A DNA stretch of 64,000 nt, from assembly GCF_001704415.2 (NCBI RefSeq), contig NC_030836.1:26138001-26202000 (forward strand), given 5' to 3'. Of this stretch, positions 1 to 11,385 are shown one piece after another (position 1 is the stretch's first letter; each line of letters opens with the position of its first letter). Made by a program: the position numbers and the translations under genes. The notes beneath the pieces are model-generated. The model was not told the origin of the DNA. It saw only the letters and a program-made list of their open reading frames with translations, and ran no database searches. This DNA is from Capra hircus (taxonomy: Eukaryota; Chordata; Mammalia; Artiodactyla; Bovidae).

Positions 1-104
1 CATTAGCATGAAAAAAAGACAATGATGATTAGAAAGCTGTAAATCCTTAAACAATTTTAGTGCATTTTGTATTATCCCAAAGTGATTTTAGCTATAACAA
101 GTTT

Positions 105-845
105 TCTATTAGAAAATTTTATTGGCATATAGTTGCTTTACAATGTTGTGTGTTTCTGCTTTACAACAAAATGAACCACCTATGTATATATATATGTGTA
201 TCCCCTCCCTCTTGAGACTCCATCCCACTCCCGTCCCACCCCTCCAGGTCATCACAGAGCACTGAGCTGAGTTCCCTGTGCTGTACAGCACTTTCCTACT
301 TGCTGTCTGTGTGACACATGGTAGTGTGTATACGTCAGTCCTAATCTCCCAGTTTGTCCTCCCTCTCCTACTGACCCCAACCCATGTCCGCAAGACTGTT
401 CTCTAGACCCGCATCTCTGTTCCTGCCCTGCAAAGAAGTTCAACAGGACCATTTTTCTAGATTTCATATATATGCATTAATACATGATATTTGTTTTTCT
501 CTTTCTGGCTTACTTCATTCTGTATGCCAGACTCTAGGGCTTTCCATGTAGCACTAGTGGTAAAGAACCTGCCTGCCAATGCAGGAGACATAAGGGATAT
601 GGGTTCGATCCCTGGGTCAGGAAGATCCCCTGGAGAAGGAAATGGCAACCCACTCCAGTACTCTTGCCTGAGGAATCCCATGGACAGAAGAACCTGGCAG
701 GCTACAGTCCATGGGGTTGCCAAGAATCAGACACGACCGAAACTACTTAGCCCAGCACAGGTCATCCACAACACTACAAGTGACCCAATTTCATTGTTTT
801 CTGTGGCTCAGTATAGTCCATGTATTGTATGTACTACCTCTTCCA
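105..845 (-). mobile_element. L1 3' end (ruminant type), interrupted by a Bov-tA SINE
   Basis: Antisense L1 3' region: the motif run gttgctttacaatgttgtg, the pyrimidine-rich stretch near 205-245, and ctttctggcttacttcattc. It continues after the SINE as caagtgacccaatttcattg at 778-797. The insertion is absent from copies 2 and 4 at the matching place (13,080 and 35,475). Confidence 0.8.
538..752 (+). mobile_element. Bov-tA SINE
   Basis: Has a tRNA-Glu-derived head (ggtaaagaacctgcctgcc, then gggttcgatccctgggt as the B-box part) followed by the Bov-A body ending in agacacgaccgaaac. Inserted inside the L1 fragment. Confidence 0.92.
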
Positions 846-1309
846 CATGCTTGTTTCATTGAGCAGCCAGTAAAAATAATGTGCTCACAGCCCTACCTAA
901 TTTTATCTTTTTCTGCTCTGATTCTTTCTCTACACAGTAGTCAGCAGACTGATTTTTAAAATGTTAAGTTGAATCAAGTTACAGTAGTTACAGCATGCTG
1001 AGAAAAACACAAGCAGTGATCTTTAACAAGAATAAAGAAATGAAAAAATAAATGGATTTTTAGAAAAGGATGTTAATTCAGGAAGATGAAAAACTGATAT
1101 TGGGAGACTATACAGCTAATTATGAAAAAAAAAAGCAGTTTTGTTAATAACAAATGGGATTGGCTGCCTCATTTCTGCAAGTGGTTACTTTGCTAATCCT
1201 AGCTGTTTCTTTAAACCCAGTTCTTCAAGCACGGAATCACTGGGCAATTTAAAATATCTAACTTAAAGGATGGCTCCCCACTACAAGAAAAATATGCCCA
1301 AGAGTTATT

Positions 1310-1675
1310 TATTTATTTATTTTTTTGGCTATGCAGTGTGTGGGATCCTGGTTCCTGAGCAGGGATCAAGCTCATGCTCCCTAATTTGGAAACTTGGAGT
1401 GTTTTTTTTTTTTTTAAATTTATTTTTGATTCCACTGGGTCTTTGTTGCTGCACATAGGCTTTCTTTAGTTGTAGACAGTGGGGGCTACTCTGTTGTTTC
1501 TCTTTTCATGGAGCACAGGCTCTAGGTGCATGGGCTTCAGTAGTAGTGACTTGAGGGCTCCAGAGTGCTGGCTTTAGTTGCTCTGTGGCAGGTGGAAACT
1601 TCCCACACCAGGAATCGAACCAGTGTCTACTGCACTGACAGGCAGATTCTTATCCACTGTACCACCAGGAAAGTC
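1310..1675 (-). mobile_element. CHR-type (tRNA-Glu) SINE, private to copy 1
   Basis: Reads in antisense: ggctatgcagtgtgtggga, gggtctttgttgctgcac, gcacaggctctaggtgcat, and ends in aggaatcgaacc / accaccaggaaagtcc. Flanked by caagagttatt at 1,299-1,309 and 1,676-1,686, a clean 11-bp target-site duplication. Copies 2 and 4 have the empty site near 14,236 and 36,490. Confidence 0.88.
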
Positions 1676-3032
1676 CAAGAGTTATTGTTAATCAAAAGGA
1701 TTTGAAAACTGAAAATAAGTTAAGTTTTTTACATAATACATTTTTTTGTTTAAAAATTAATAAGGTGGAGAGACTGGGGAGAAAGAATGAAGGAGGGAAA
1801 AGTCTCTGATTAATTGCTCTCTGTTGTATAGCTGTCCCACATGGGGAGAGAGTGGGTCCCAAAGGAACACCCCAAACATCTCTCCTCAGGGAACTGATGC
1901 TTCTTTTCTCAGGGACCACAGGCACTGTTGGTCTAGATTTTCAGTTCAGACTGGCTGAATCTGACCAAGAGGTGCATTCATCTTTCCTGGTATCAGAGCC
2001 TGGCCTTCTGTTTCACAACATCTAAAGGAAAGAAAGCAGGAGGGTGGATGTGGAGCCTGGATTCTAGCCAAGTAGATTCTTTCCCTTCCATCTGTAGGTT
2101 CCTTCTTTCTAGAATGCTCTCTCCTCATCTAATGGGTTAAACACACCATGGGCAGGTGAGAGAAGATGGGACTTGGTTCTACTGGAGTTCGGGCTAAAAC
2201 TGATTTAGTTGACTCCGTGGATTGTCTTAAGATATTCCCTAGTTAATGATGCTGAATCTTAAAAACCTTCATTGGGATGGCATATATTGTCATATTGCAG
2301 ACATAATTCCTACTGAGAGATTAAATGTTACATTGAAGTAAGATAGCTATTTTTATTATTGCTAAGTGCCTGTTGCTGTTTCTGGTATTAAATATTATCA
2401 TTTCCATCCTGTTTCACTCTTTTTCCACTAGATGGTTCTTAGTTGTCCGTTGTTCTAGCTGTTGATGGAGAAAGCATTTTTGTGAATCATTTTAATCAAC
2501 AGGTGATTCCAAAGTGCTGTAGCACTTCCAAAGGTCAGCTAAAGCCAAGTGGTATGTGGAGTAAACAAGCATTGAAACCAGAATATTAGTACCTTGAGTG
2601 AATTTTCTAATGAGGGTGGGTAGCTGCATTCATTATATTAGGGGTTTTATCTACATTAAGCATTATTCCTCATAAGAATCATATTATTCAACTATTAACC
2701 AGATAGCAAGGAGATTTGGAGACTTTTTCAGAATTTTCTAAAACCACTGAGTGTGCATTTAAACTCAGATAAATCCAAGGGTACGATTTATCCTCTGCCC
2801 TCTGCTCCATTCTGCCTCTTGTGTTATCTATTATCCTTCAGAGGACACAGATGAAAAGTGACATTGCACATTAATTAGTGGAAACTGGACTGACTCCTAT
2901 CTAGACGCTTTTAATGTACAATATATGGATATTATCCCTATTCCGTGGATCCTGTGCAGGTATTAGTGTTTTGGGGAAAGCCCATCTCAGTGAGACCACT
3001 GTCTGACCTTCCAGGTGTGACTAGATGTGAAG

Positions 3033-3956
3033 ATGAGGAATCACACTCCAGTAACCGAGTTCCTCCTCATGGGAATTCCTCACACACAGGGGCTGGAACA
3101 CGTGCTCTTTGTCTTCTTCCTCGCCTTCTACCTGCTCACTCTTGTGGGGAACCTGCTCATTCTCCTGGCCACCCTCACTTCCTCCAACCTCCACACCCCC
3201 ATGTATTTCTTCCTGGGCAACCTGTCAGTGTTTGACATCTTTTTCCCTTCTGTGAGTTCCCCCAAAATGATGCTCTACCTTCTGGGGCAAAGCCGGACCA
3301 TCTCTTACCAGGGCTGCGCCTGCCAGCTCTTCTTTTATCACTTCCTGGGCTGCACGGAGTGTTTCCTGTACACTGTGATGGCCTATGACCGCTTTGCCGC
3401 CATCTGTCACCCCTTGCGGTACACGGCCATCATGAACCCCAGGGTGTGTGCCATCTTGACTCTGAGCACCTGGATGGGGAGCAGTGTGCATGCGTCTGTC
3501 CTCACATTCCTTGTGTTTAAGTTACCTTACTGTGGCCCCAAGGAGGTGGGCAATTTCTTCTGTGACATCTCAGTTGTGCTGCCCCTGGCCTGTGCAGACA
3601 CCTCTCTAGCTCAGACTGTGAGTTTCACCAACGTAGGTGTTGTGGCACTCCTGTGTTTCCTTCTCGTCCTCACTTCTTATACTCGCATCGTTATCTCTAT
3701 ATTGAGAATCAGCTCCTCAGAAGGCAGGCACAGAGCCTTCTCCACCTGCAGTGCCCACCTGACTTCTGTCCTGCTCTTCTATGGACCCGTGGTCCTCATT
3801 TATCTCCAGCCTGCCTCTAGTACTTGGTTGGAATCTGTGGTTCCCTTGTTCAATAATATTGTTACCCCATCCTTAAATCCTTTGATATATAGCTTGAGAA
3901 ACAAGGATGTGAAATTGGCTCTGAGAAAAGTACTAATCCAAGGAGTATATACCTGA
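3033..3956 (+). CDS. Olfactory receptor, OR10D-like, array copy 1 (intact, 307 aa)
   Basis: A seven-transmembrane odorant receptor of rhodopsin-like GPCR class A, expected in the cilia membrane of olfactory neurons and coupled to G-olf. The intact frame shows an N-glycosylation site N3-H-T5, GN at 39-40 (TM1), PMYFFL at 56-61, the C95/C177 disulfide pair, MAYDRF at 116-121 ending TM3, SY at 215-216 (TM5), RAFSTCSAH at 234-242 (TM6) and NPLIY at 282-286 (TM7). The start is the ATG at 3,033, matching the MRNHT start of the other copies; the in-frame codon 6 bases upstream is GTG. A candidate splice acceptor (AG at 3,013-3,014) fits the usual OR layout of non-coding 5' exon plus one coding exon. 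Oddities: serine replaces the usual proline at 180, and the C-terminus ends GVYT. OR10D-like assignment rests on remembered family resemblance; the ligand is unknown. Confidence 0.95.
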   Translation: MRNHTPVTEFLLMGIPHTQGLEHVLFVFFLAFYLLTLVGNLLILLATLTSSNLHTPMYFFLGNLSVFDIFFPSVSSPKMMLYLLGQSRTISYQGCACQLFFYHFLGCTECFLYTVMAYDRFAAICHPLRYTAIMNPRVCAILTLSTWMGSSVHASVLTFLVFKLPYCGPKEVGNFFCDISVVLPLACADTSLAQTVSFTNVGVVALLCFLLVLTSYTRIVISILRISSSEGRHRAFSTCSAHLTSVLLFYGPVVLIYLQPASSTWLESVVPLFNNIVTPSLNPLIYSLRNKDVKLALRKVLIQGVYT

Positions 3957-4117
3957 GGAGTGTAAACTTTTCTGTCAGTACCTGTGCTTATAAATTTGCC
4001 CTGTATTCATCAGGGGCACCTAGTCTCTTACAGTTAGTGTGACTGCTAATTGCTATTTGGGACAAGTAGGTTGAATGGATTCTTTGTCATTAGCATGTAG
4101 TATTTCTATAAATTTTT

Positions 4118-4370
4118 ATTCAACAAAATTGTGTATAGCACACTACCATGTGTGAGACACTATTTTGTCCACTTTATAAATACCGACATATGTTATTATG
4201 ATAATTATCATATAGAGTAGATATTATTATTCCAATTTGCAGAGGAATATATTAAGGCAGTGGGATATTAACACACTTCTGCAGTTCACAGAGATGAAAG
4301 GTTACTGAGCTAGGATGTTAATGGAAGGGTTTTAACTTTGTGTTATTAATTCTGCCTCTGTGTCATCAGA
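4118..4370 (-). repeat. MIR SINE relic, unit 1
   Basis: Antisense MIR: taccatgtgtgagacac, actttataaat, agatattattattccaatt-gcagagga, and taaggca. The same relic lies in all four units, so it predates the duplications. Confidence 0.75.
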
Positions 4371-5004
4371 GATAGCTTAAATGCCTACTTCTTCCAGGAA
4401 CTTCTTTTCAATTTATACAGAGTATTCTCCAGTTTTTCAAAAAAATCTAGTTTATGCAATTTGTTATATTTATTTCCATCACTTTTTCATCTATATTGTG
4501 GTGAGTGTTGTATACTTGAGTGTGAGATTAAGAAATTTGGTTACATTTCAGAAGCCAGGTGATATCCACGTATCTACTAATAGGCATTTTCACAGATCCT
4601 TTACTCTTAGGTCCGTGTACCTGTTCTTTATGACCATGGTTTGGATTCTTGAATAATGATTTCAGATTTTCTGTCATTAAATCAAAGACTGAATTTGAAT
4701 TCCAGATTCCTGGTTCCTCAAAATAATTTTTTTCCTCATGTAGATAAATAGGTTTGAAGAAAACAGGAAAAATGTAAAAACTAAAGTGACTCGAAATTAC
4801 AAATTAATCCTACCACCCAAATGATAATCACTATCAACATTCTGTTATTTCTCCACTTTCTCTCTCATTAGTGACTAAATTGAAACAAAAGTTTCTAACT
4901 TCCTGTTTATAATTATTTCAATTATATCATCCATATACCTATCTACATATGTGTACTTATACAGTTGTAGTCATATTATATATATATTCTTATTCTAACA
5001 GTGT

Positions 5005-5640
5005 ATCAACCATTTTCAATAGCCACTATATTTAAACCAGTTTAAACCAGAAATACAATTCACATACCAAATAATTCACACATTTAAACTATAAATTAAT
5101 GTTTTTTTAAGTATATTCTAGAATTTCAACCATCACCATTGTCTATTTTAGAACATTTTTTTATCATCACAAAAAGATACCCTATAGCTTTTAGCTATCA
5201 TTCTGTGCCGTCTACAGGGTCGCACAGAGTCGGACACCACTGAAGCGACTTAGCAGCAGCAGCAGCTGTTATTATTATCCTCATCATTTTCCTCTCTAAG
5301 CAACTGATAATCTGTTTTCTGTATCAATAAATTTGCTTGTTCTGGCCACTTTATAGAAATAGAACCACATAAAATGTATACTTTTGGTGGCTGCTTTCTT
5401 TAATTTAGCATAATGTTTTCAAGATTCATCCATGTTGTAGCAGGTTGCTATTTTTTCCCACTTCTTATCTTTTGTGGCCTGAACATCCCTAGTTACTTTG
5501 GTTTCTGAGGTCACTATATGTTATTAAATCCATATATATTTATAATTGTACTATCTTCATAAAGGGCTGACCCTTTATCATTATAAAATGTCCTTTTTTA
5601 TCTCTGGCAATGCTTTTTAAAATCAATTTCTTATTTCATA
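5005..5640 (-). repeat. Ancient L1M-type 3' UTR, antisense, unit 1
   Basis: Typical old-L1 antisense wording: aattcacataccaaataatt, agtatattctagaatttcaa, cataatgttttcaagattca, catccatgttgtagcaggtt. Shared by all units. A Bov-A2 scrap is inserted at 5,207-5,264. Confidence 0.6.
5207..5264 (+). mobile_element. Bov-A2 SINE 3' end fragment
   Basis: Reads gggtcgcacagagtcggaca and ends in gcgacttagcagcagcagca, the characteristic Bov-A2 tail. Absent from the other units. Confidence 0.8.
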
Positions 5641-5794
5641 TGAATTTATTACAACTTTTTTTTCAACTATACTTCAATTTTATTAAAATTCACCCCCCCC
5701 CAAAAAAAAACACAAAATCTTTGAAGCCAAAACTTAAACAAAAAAAGAAAAAAAATTCCTTATCTGCTTTTTTTGGGAGGGAGATACAGAAGAA

Positions 5795-5857
5795 CTTCTT
5801 TATTTTATTTTTATTTTTTTTACTTTACAATACTGTATTGGTTTTGCCATACATCAA
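5795..5857 (-). mobile_element. Short ruminant L1 3' end
   Basis: A poly-T-rich start followed by tactttacaatactgtattg and ttttgccatacatcaact: the antisense of the bovine L1 terminus. Preceded by an A/C-rich low-complexity stretch (5,690-5,765). Confidence 0.8.
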
Positions 5858-6279
5858 CTTTTTCCAAACTACAGATGAGAACCAATTTTGATAGGGAAAA
5901 AGGTGGAGCAGGGAAGACAGGGTCAGCGAATAGGACTAGAATCATCATCTAGAAAGTTATAAAACAGTACTGATGCCCAATCTCCACCCTAGACAATCAA
6001 ATAGTAACAGTTCTAAATGTTCCCAGAAAATTCCATTATTCAACCAGGGTTGAGAAGCACTAGTTTGCATGCCTCCAGCCAGTTTTGCTTCATTGGTGGA
6101 TGTGGAGAGGGAGTGGATCCTGGTATCAGGACAGGGCTGCAAAAGGGGAGATGCAGTGAGGGTCTCCTGCAGAGGCGTGGGTCGGCAGTGGCTTGCCACT
6201 GGGATGGGGGAGGTGGCAGCAGCAGTCCCAGGAGTTGCATCTCGGCATAAGTCCTCTTGGAAGTCTCCTAGTAATACTT

Positions 6280-8138
6280 TAAAAGTCTATTTTGTCTATT
6301 AATTTAGCCATTTCAGCGTTCCTGTGGTGGTTGTTTGTATGACATCTCTGTTTTTCTATGCCTTTATTTTCCTTCTATTTGTATCTCTCTCTGTGAGGGA
6401 GCATCTTGAATCTCTGGGTGTGTGTGTTTCCTGTAAGATTCCATAAATGGCTCAGTGGTAAAGAATCCACCTGCCAATGCAGGATACACAGAATTGATCC
6501 CTGATCTGGGATGATCAGAAATGTTGCAAAGCCACTGAACCTATGAGCCACAACTATTGAGCCTCTGCTCTAGAGCCTGGGAACTGCAACTACTGAGCCG
6601 TTGTGCCTAGAGCCTATCAACAAGCAAAGCGTACAGGCTAAAGAAATTAGCCTCCAGTTAAAAAGAAAAAAAGAGAGAGACTTCTCCAGCACCACAAAAA
6701 AATAAAACCAAAAACCAAGCAAAGCGACCGCAATAGGAAGTGTAGCCCCCGCTCACCTCAAAGAGAGAAAAGCCTGCAGGGCAAACAAGACCCGACACAG
6801 CCAAAAAAAAAAAAAAAAGAAAAAAAAAATAAATAAATAAAGGAATATAGGAAAGATAGTTTAAAAAAGTGCAGCTTGACCATCTTGGCCTTTTGATTGA
6901 ATTTTAATCCATTCATGTTTTAATGTTAATATAGATATAATTGTATTTACATGTGATATTTTACTTATTGTTTTCTATATGTCTCATTCCATGTCTTTTT
7001 GTTCCTCTATTTCTCCTTTACTTTTATTTATTTATTTTTTATGTCTTTACGTTAAAAAAAATTAATTCATCATGTAGCATTTTTAATTTATTTATTGAGT
7101 TTTACATTATATTCCTTGAGTTATTACCATAGTTGTTGGTCTAGGGCTTACTATCTTAAATCCTAACATCACAATCAGCTTCAGGTGTATGCTAAATTAA
7201 TTCCAGAGTGATATAGAGACACTACTTCAATACAGCTCTCTTCCTTCCCCTCTCTTTTTGTGATAAAATGTTTAAATCTATATTACATCTATGAATGATA
7301 CAATTCCCAAAACACACTGTTATAATTATTACTTTGTATAATTTTATGACTTTTAAAGAAGTATGTAAAGCAATTATGTAATTATAGCTTTTGTTATAAT
7401 GACCTTCCTACTTACTGTTGGCATTCGCCATTTGTTTCTATGGTTTTGAACTATCATGTCATTTTCTTAGCCCAATACAGATTTGCTCCCATCTACCTCT
7501 TTTTTGCTATTATTGGCAAGTGTATTACATTTTTATATACATTACATGCTCCATAATAGTTTATGTACATATTGTTTTATATATTTGGTTTTAAAATAAG
7601 TTCATGGAAATTAGAAAATATGCATTTATAGAATGTTTTAATAACATGTTTACCTTTACGAGGCTGTTTGTTTTTCATCTGGATTTGGGTTACCATGAAG
7701 TGCTACATGTTTTTTTTTTTTTAATTTATTTTTTTAAAATTTATTTATTTATTTTTTTTAAATTTTAAAATCTTTAATTCTTACATGCGTTCCCAAACAT
7801 GTTTTTAGCCTGAAGAACTTCATTTAGTGTTTCTTGTAAGTTGCATGTGCTGTAAACAAATTATTTCCACTTTAATTTTTCATAGAATATGTTTAGTTCA
7901 TATTCATTTTGATGATACCTTTAACGTAGGTAGTTTAGTGGTTGGCTTTTTTCCCCCTTTGAGTATTTAAATACTTATTCTCATGTCTTCTGATCTCCAC
8001 TGTTTCACATGCGAAGTCACTCATAGTTCTTACTGAGGTTCCCTTGTAAGGGATGATGAGTTATTTCTCTCTTAATGTTTTCCACATTTTTTCCTTCTGT
8101 TTGGGTTTTGGTATTTTTATTATTATGTGTTTGTTTAT
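6280..8138 (-). repeat. Ancient L1-like antisense sequence, unit 1
   Basis: Continues the L1M-type stretch: tttgattgaattttaatcca, cattcatgttttaatgttaa, tgtctcattccatgtctttt. Matching segments are at 18,340-23,190 (interrupted), 30,840-31,545 and 40,600-41,440. It holds a CHR SINE at 6,434-6,841 and low-complexity A/T at 7,710-7,770. No gene. Confidence 0.5.
6434..6841 (+). mobile_element. CHR-type SINE with long A-rich tail
   Basis: Sense tRNA-Glu head: ggctcagtggtaaagaatcc, ccaatgcagga, and a degenerate gaattgatccctgatct. Then the CHR body with repeated gagcc-tg-gctctagagcc. It ends in cccgacacagcc plus poly-A/(aaat)n at 6,803-6,841. Confidence 0.75.
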
Positions 8139-8147
8139 GCCTATCCT

Positions 8148-8848
8148 TAGTTCAGTTCAGTTCAATCTCTCAGTTGTGTCCGACTCTTTGCAACCCCATG
8201 AATTGCAGCACGCCAGGCCTCTCTGTTCATCACCAACTCCCGGAGTTCACTCAGACTCATGTCTATCGAGTCGGTGATGCCATCCAGCCATCTCATCCTC
8301 TGTCGTCCCCTTCTCCTCCTGCCCCCAATCCCTCCCAGCATCAGAGTCTTTTCCAATGAGTCAACTCTTCACATGAGGTGGCCGAAGTACTGGAGTTTCA
8401 GCTTTAGCATCAGTCCTTCCAAAGAAATCCCAGGGCTGATCTCCTTCAGAATGGACTGGTTGGATCTCCTTGCAGTCCAAGGGACTCTCAAGAGTCTTCT
8501 CCAACACCACAGTTCAAAAGCATCAATTCTTTGGTGCTCAGCTTTCTTCACAGTCCAACTCTCACATCCATACATGACCATAGGAAAAACCATAGCCTTG
8601 ACTAGATGGACCTTAGTCGGCAAAGTAATGTCTTTGCTTTTGAATATGCTATCTAGGTTGGTCATAACTTTTCTTCCAAGAAGTAAGCATCTTTTAATTT
8701 CATGGCTGCAGTCACCATCTGCAGTCACCATCTGCAGTGATTTTGGAGCCCCCCAAAATAAAGTCTGACACTGTTTCTACTGTTTCCCCATCTATTTCCC
8801 ATGAAGTGATGGGACTGGATGCCATGATCTTCGTTTTCTGAATGTTGA
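8148..8848 (-). mobile_element. BovB LINE, 5'-truncated, minus strand
   Basis: The antisense 3' terminus ttcagttcagttcaatctct opens the element, which continues through the C-terminal ORF2 region (minus-strand reading has KAEHQRIDAFELWCW and LLGRKVMTNLDSIFKS). A 9-bp duplication, gcctatcct, flanks it at 8,139-8,147 and 8,849-8,857. Unit 2 has the empty site near 23,188. Confidence 0.92.
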
Positions 8849-9834
8849 GCCTATCCTACACAGCCTTTATTGAGCTCTCTTCAGAGCTCATGATACACAG
8901 AGATTGTTCAGTAAATAACCAGTAAAATATACACAAACATCGGTCATGTTCATATATTGACTTTCTTATTATCTCCATTAATTCTGTGCCACAACCCATT
9001 GTACCCCTCTGTACTTGGTGGCACTGAGATATAGCAATAAGTATCTTGCCCTTCGTTACACATGTAGTTAGGGTAAATACAGCTCTAGTCTTAAGTCCTC
9101 TTAACTCCTACTATCACTGTTTGCTACTGTATCATACTGACAACATTCCAGATTACCCTCTAGAGTGAAAGGGTTGGGAAAGCCATATTGTCCAGTGTTG
9201 TTTGAAGAGATGTCCTGATTACTGGGTTCAGTTACCATGTGTATCTGGTTTTCCCACCAAGTTACATTTTCCAACTTGGCCTCCCAAAATACTCAAGTTG
9301 TTCATCATTTCTCACTTTTCTCAAGAATCCAGAGAGAAAGAAGGAAAGTATTTACAGGAGGACCCACAGACACATGAGCCCTTATTTTCTATGACATTTT
9401 ACTGATGTATAGGTTTGTGATCCATTTTTACTCCCCAAAGTATCCATGCCATTTGAAACCATGAAAACAAAACAAAAAGTGAAAATCCCAAATAAAATAA
9501 ATTACTACCCTTACAAAAAGCATGATACAAAAAGGACAAAATGAAGTCCATTTGCACTGCAGACAATGGTTTGATGTGCAATGTGAGGATTCCATGTCCC
9601 CTCCTAACATGACAGGTAAAATCTAAGATCATACAGAATCCTATTCCTATGCTTTGGGAGTGTGTCCTAGACTATATGTTGGATTCAAACAATTCTAGCA
9701 TTAGTTTGCCATCCTATTAATGCTGGATACTGATGGAAGAACCCTCATGTTATGATATCTTGTAAAACCTGCTAATGATTATGACAAATAGTTATCAGAC
9801 TAATACTTAAGCTTGTTCAGTAGATTTCTATTCT

Positions 9835-9955
9835 ATGCAATGGAAAGTTCCATCATGTTTATCTTATTCACTGTTGTATGTATTGGATGTGTCCCAGTAC
9901 CTATTGAGCACTGTGTGTGAGTTTATTAGGAGAATGAATGGGTACCACTTATTCT
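9835..9955 (+). repeat. L2 3'-end relic, unit 1
   Basis: Reads cttattcactgttgtatg, then gtcccagtacctattgagca and gagaatgaatggg, like the L2 terminal sequence. The unit 2 counterpart (24,195-24,290) keeps tgttgaatgaatgaatggg. Confidence 0.5.
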
Positions 9956-9987
9956 TTTAAATTATCATGTAATAGCATATGTATTTT

Positions 9988-10262
9988 GCAGAAGGCAATG
10001 GCAACCTACTCCAGTACTCTTACCTGGAAAATACCATGGACAGAGGAGTCTGGTGGGCTGCAGTCCATGGGGTCGTGAAGAGTCAGACATGACTGAGTGA
10101 CTTCACTTTCACTTTTCACCTTGATGCATTGGAGAAGGAAATGGCAACCCGCTCCAGTGTTCTTGCCTGGAGAATCCCAGGGACGGGGGAGCCTGGTGGG
10201 CTGCCATCTACGGGATTGCACAGAGTTGGACATGACTGAAGTGACTTAGCAGCAGCAGCAGC
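9988..10262 (+). mobile_element. Bov-A2 SINE, plus strand (left arm of inverted pair)
   Basis: Two Bov-A monomers in tandem, each starting near agaaggcaatggcaac / gagaaggaaatggcaacc, ending in tgacttagcagcagcagcag. Flanked by agcatatgtattt on both sides (left about 9,973-9,986, right from 10,259). Confidence 0.93.
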
Positions 10263-10317
10263 ATATGTATTTAGATGAAACAGAAACATGAGTGAAACAT
10301 GGGATACAAAACAACAG

Positions 10318-10596
10318 CATGCTGCTGCTGCTGCTAAGTCACTTCAGTCGTGTCCGACTCTGTGCGACCCCATAGACGGCAGCCCACCAGGCTCCCCCGT
10401 CCCTGGGATTCTCCAGGCAAGAACACTGGAGCGGGTTGCCATTTCCTTCTCCAATGCATCAAGGTGAAAAGTGAAAGTGAAGTCACTCAGTCATGTCTGA
10501 CTCTTAGCGACCCCATGGACTGCAGCCTACCAGACTCCTCCATCCATGGGATTTTCCAGGCAAGAGTACTGGAGTGGGGTGCCATTGCCTTCTCCA
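10318..10596 (-). mobile_element. Bov-A2 SINE, minus strand (right arm of inverted pair)
   Basis: Starts gctgctgctgctgctaagtc and runs through two antisense Bov-A monomers to cattgccttctcc. Near-identical reverse complement of 9,988-10,262. Flanking copies are aaaacaacagcat and aaaacaacaacat. Reading frames here are SINE translations, not genes. Confidence 0.93.
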
Positions 10597-10950
10597 AAAC
10601 AACAACATACATTAATGTAAATATATATTCTCATTAAAGTTGAAGATATATGCAAGCCAAATCTGACTGAACTCCAACCACTTTTCTAAGCTCCTTTTAA
10701 ATCAGTGTTGTAATGACTGGAATTGCAACAACAACAAAAAATTAAGCTCTTTAAATCTTTCCTAAATGTAAAACTTTAGTATAGCACACAACATAAAATT
10801 TTATTTAAAACACATGCACACAAACACACACACATACACCAGTTTATAAAATCTACTGCATCGTCAGGAACAGCATCAACAAAACAAATAATACAATTAA
10901 AGGAGGGGTACAGAACTTAAATATATACTCAAAACTATATTTTTTCCAGT

Positions 10951-11385
10951 AGCCATGTACAGATGTGAGAATTGGACCATAAAGAAGGCTGAGAGCTGAA
11001 GAATTGATGCTTTCAAACTGTGGTGCTAGAGAAGACTCTTGAGAGTCCCTTGGTCTGCAAAGAGATGAAACCAGTCAATCCTAAAGGAAATCAATCCTGA
11101 ATATTAATTGGAAAGGCTGATGCTGAAGCTGAAGCTCCAGTACTTTGGTCACCTGATGTGAAGAGTTGACTCATTGGAAAAGACCCTGATGTTTAGAAAG
11201 ATTGAAGGCAAAAGGAGAAAGGGTGGTAGAGGATGAGTTGGTTAGATAGCATCACCAACTCATAAGATAATGAATTTTAGTAAACTCCAGGAGATAGTAA
11301 AGCACAAGGAAGCCTGGCATGCTATAGTCCATGGCGTCACAAAATGTTGGACATGACTTAGCAGCTCAACAACAACAACCATAAC
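10951..11385 (+). mobile_element. BovB LINE 3' fragment, plus strand, diverged
   Basis: Recognisable as tgtggtgctagagaagactc, ttgagagtcccttggtctgc, aagagttgactcattggaaa and gttggacatgacttagcag. It is clearly more mutated than the other BovB copies in the window, so probably older. Confidence 0.85.

Larger units (their letters stand above)
1..3032 (+). repeat. Duplicated unit, 5' flank of OR copy 1
   Basis: Homologous to 11,390-15,274 and 33,590-38,065 and, in part, to 26,205-27,861. By eye the older flank is roughly 80-85 % alike between copies, much less than the coding exon. Similarity rises in the last 130 bases before the ATG. Copy 1 carries private insertions at 105-845 (L1 plus SINE) and 1,310-1,675 (CHR SINE). 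No other gene is visible. Confidence 0.85.
3957..10950 (+). repeat. Duplicated unit, 3' flank of OR copy 1
   Basis: Homologous to 16,199-24,690 in full, to 28,795-31,545 and to 38,996-41,440 in part. It holds a MIR, old antisense L1, a BovB, CHR and Bov-A2 SINEs and an L2 relic. Some short open frames inside (for example 9,202-9,405) have a counterpart in copy 2 (23,538-23,744) only because the DNA is duplicated. No gene supported. Confidence 0.8.

Noticed and set aside
538..752. tRNA-like A and B boxes in Bov-tA and CHR elements
   Set aside because: They are SINE heads derived from tRNA-Glu, with the SINE body following; no functional tRNA fold is expected.
3027..3032. Start of the OR proteins two codons further upstream (MK before MRNHT)
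   Set aside because: The upstream codon is GTG, not used as a normal mammalian start; the ATG six bases later matches the minus-strand gene.
2945..3235. An open frame of 96 codons overlapping the OR start in another frame, present in several units
   Set aside because: It is a +1/+2 shadow of the OR exon. It recurs because the exon DNA is nearly identical between copies, not because the alternative protein is conserved.
3225..3491. An 88-codon antisense frame repeated inside OR copies 1, 2 and 4
   Set aside because: Antisense shadow of the TM3-TM4 coding region; high G/C codon third positions of the OR remove antisense stops.
9202..9405. Frames at 9,202-9,405 and 23,538-23,744 that look conserved
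   Set aside because: Similarity follows the segmental duplication on both sides; the second copy has an insertion and changes typical of neutral DNA.
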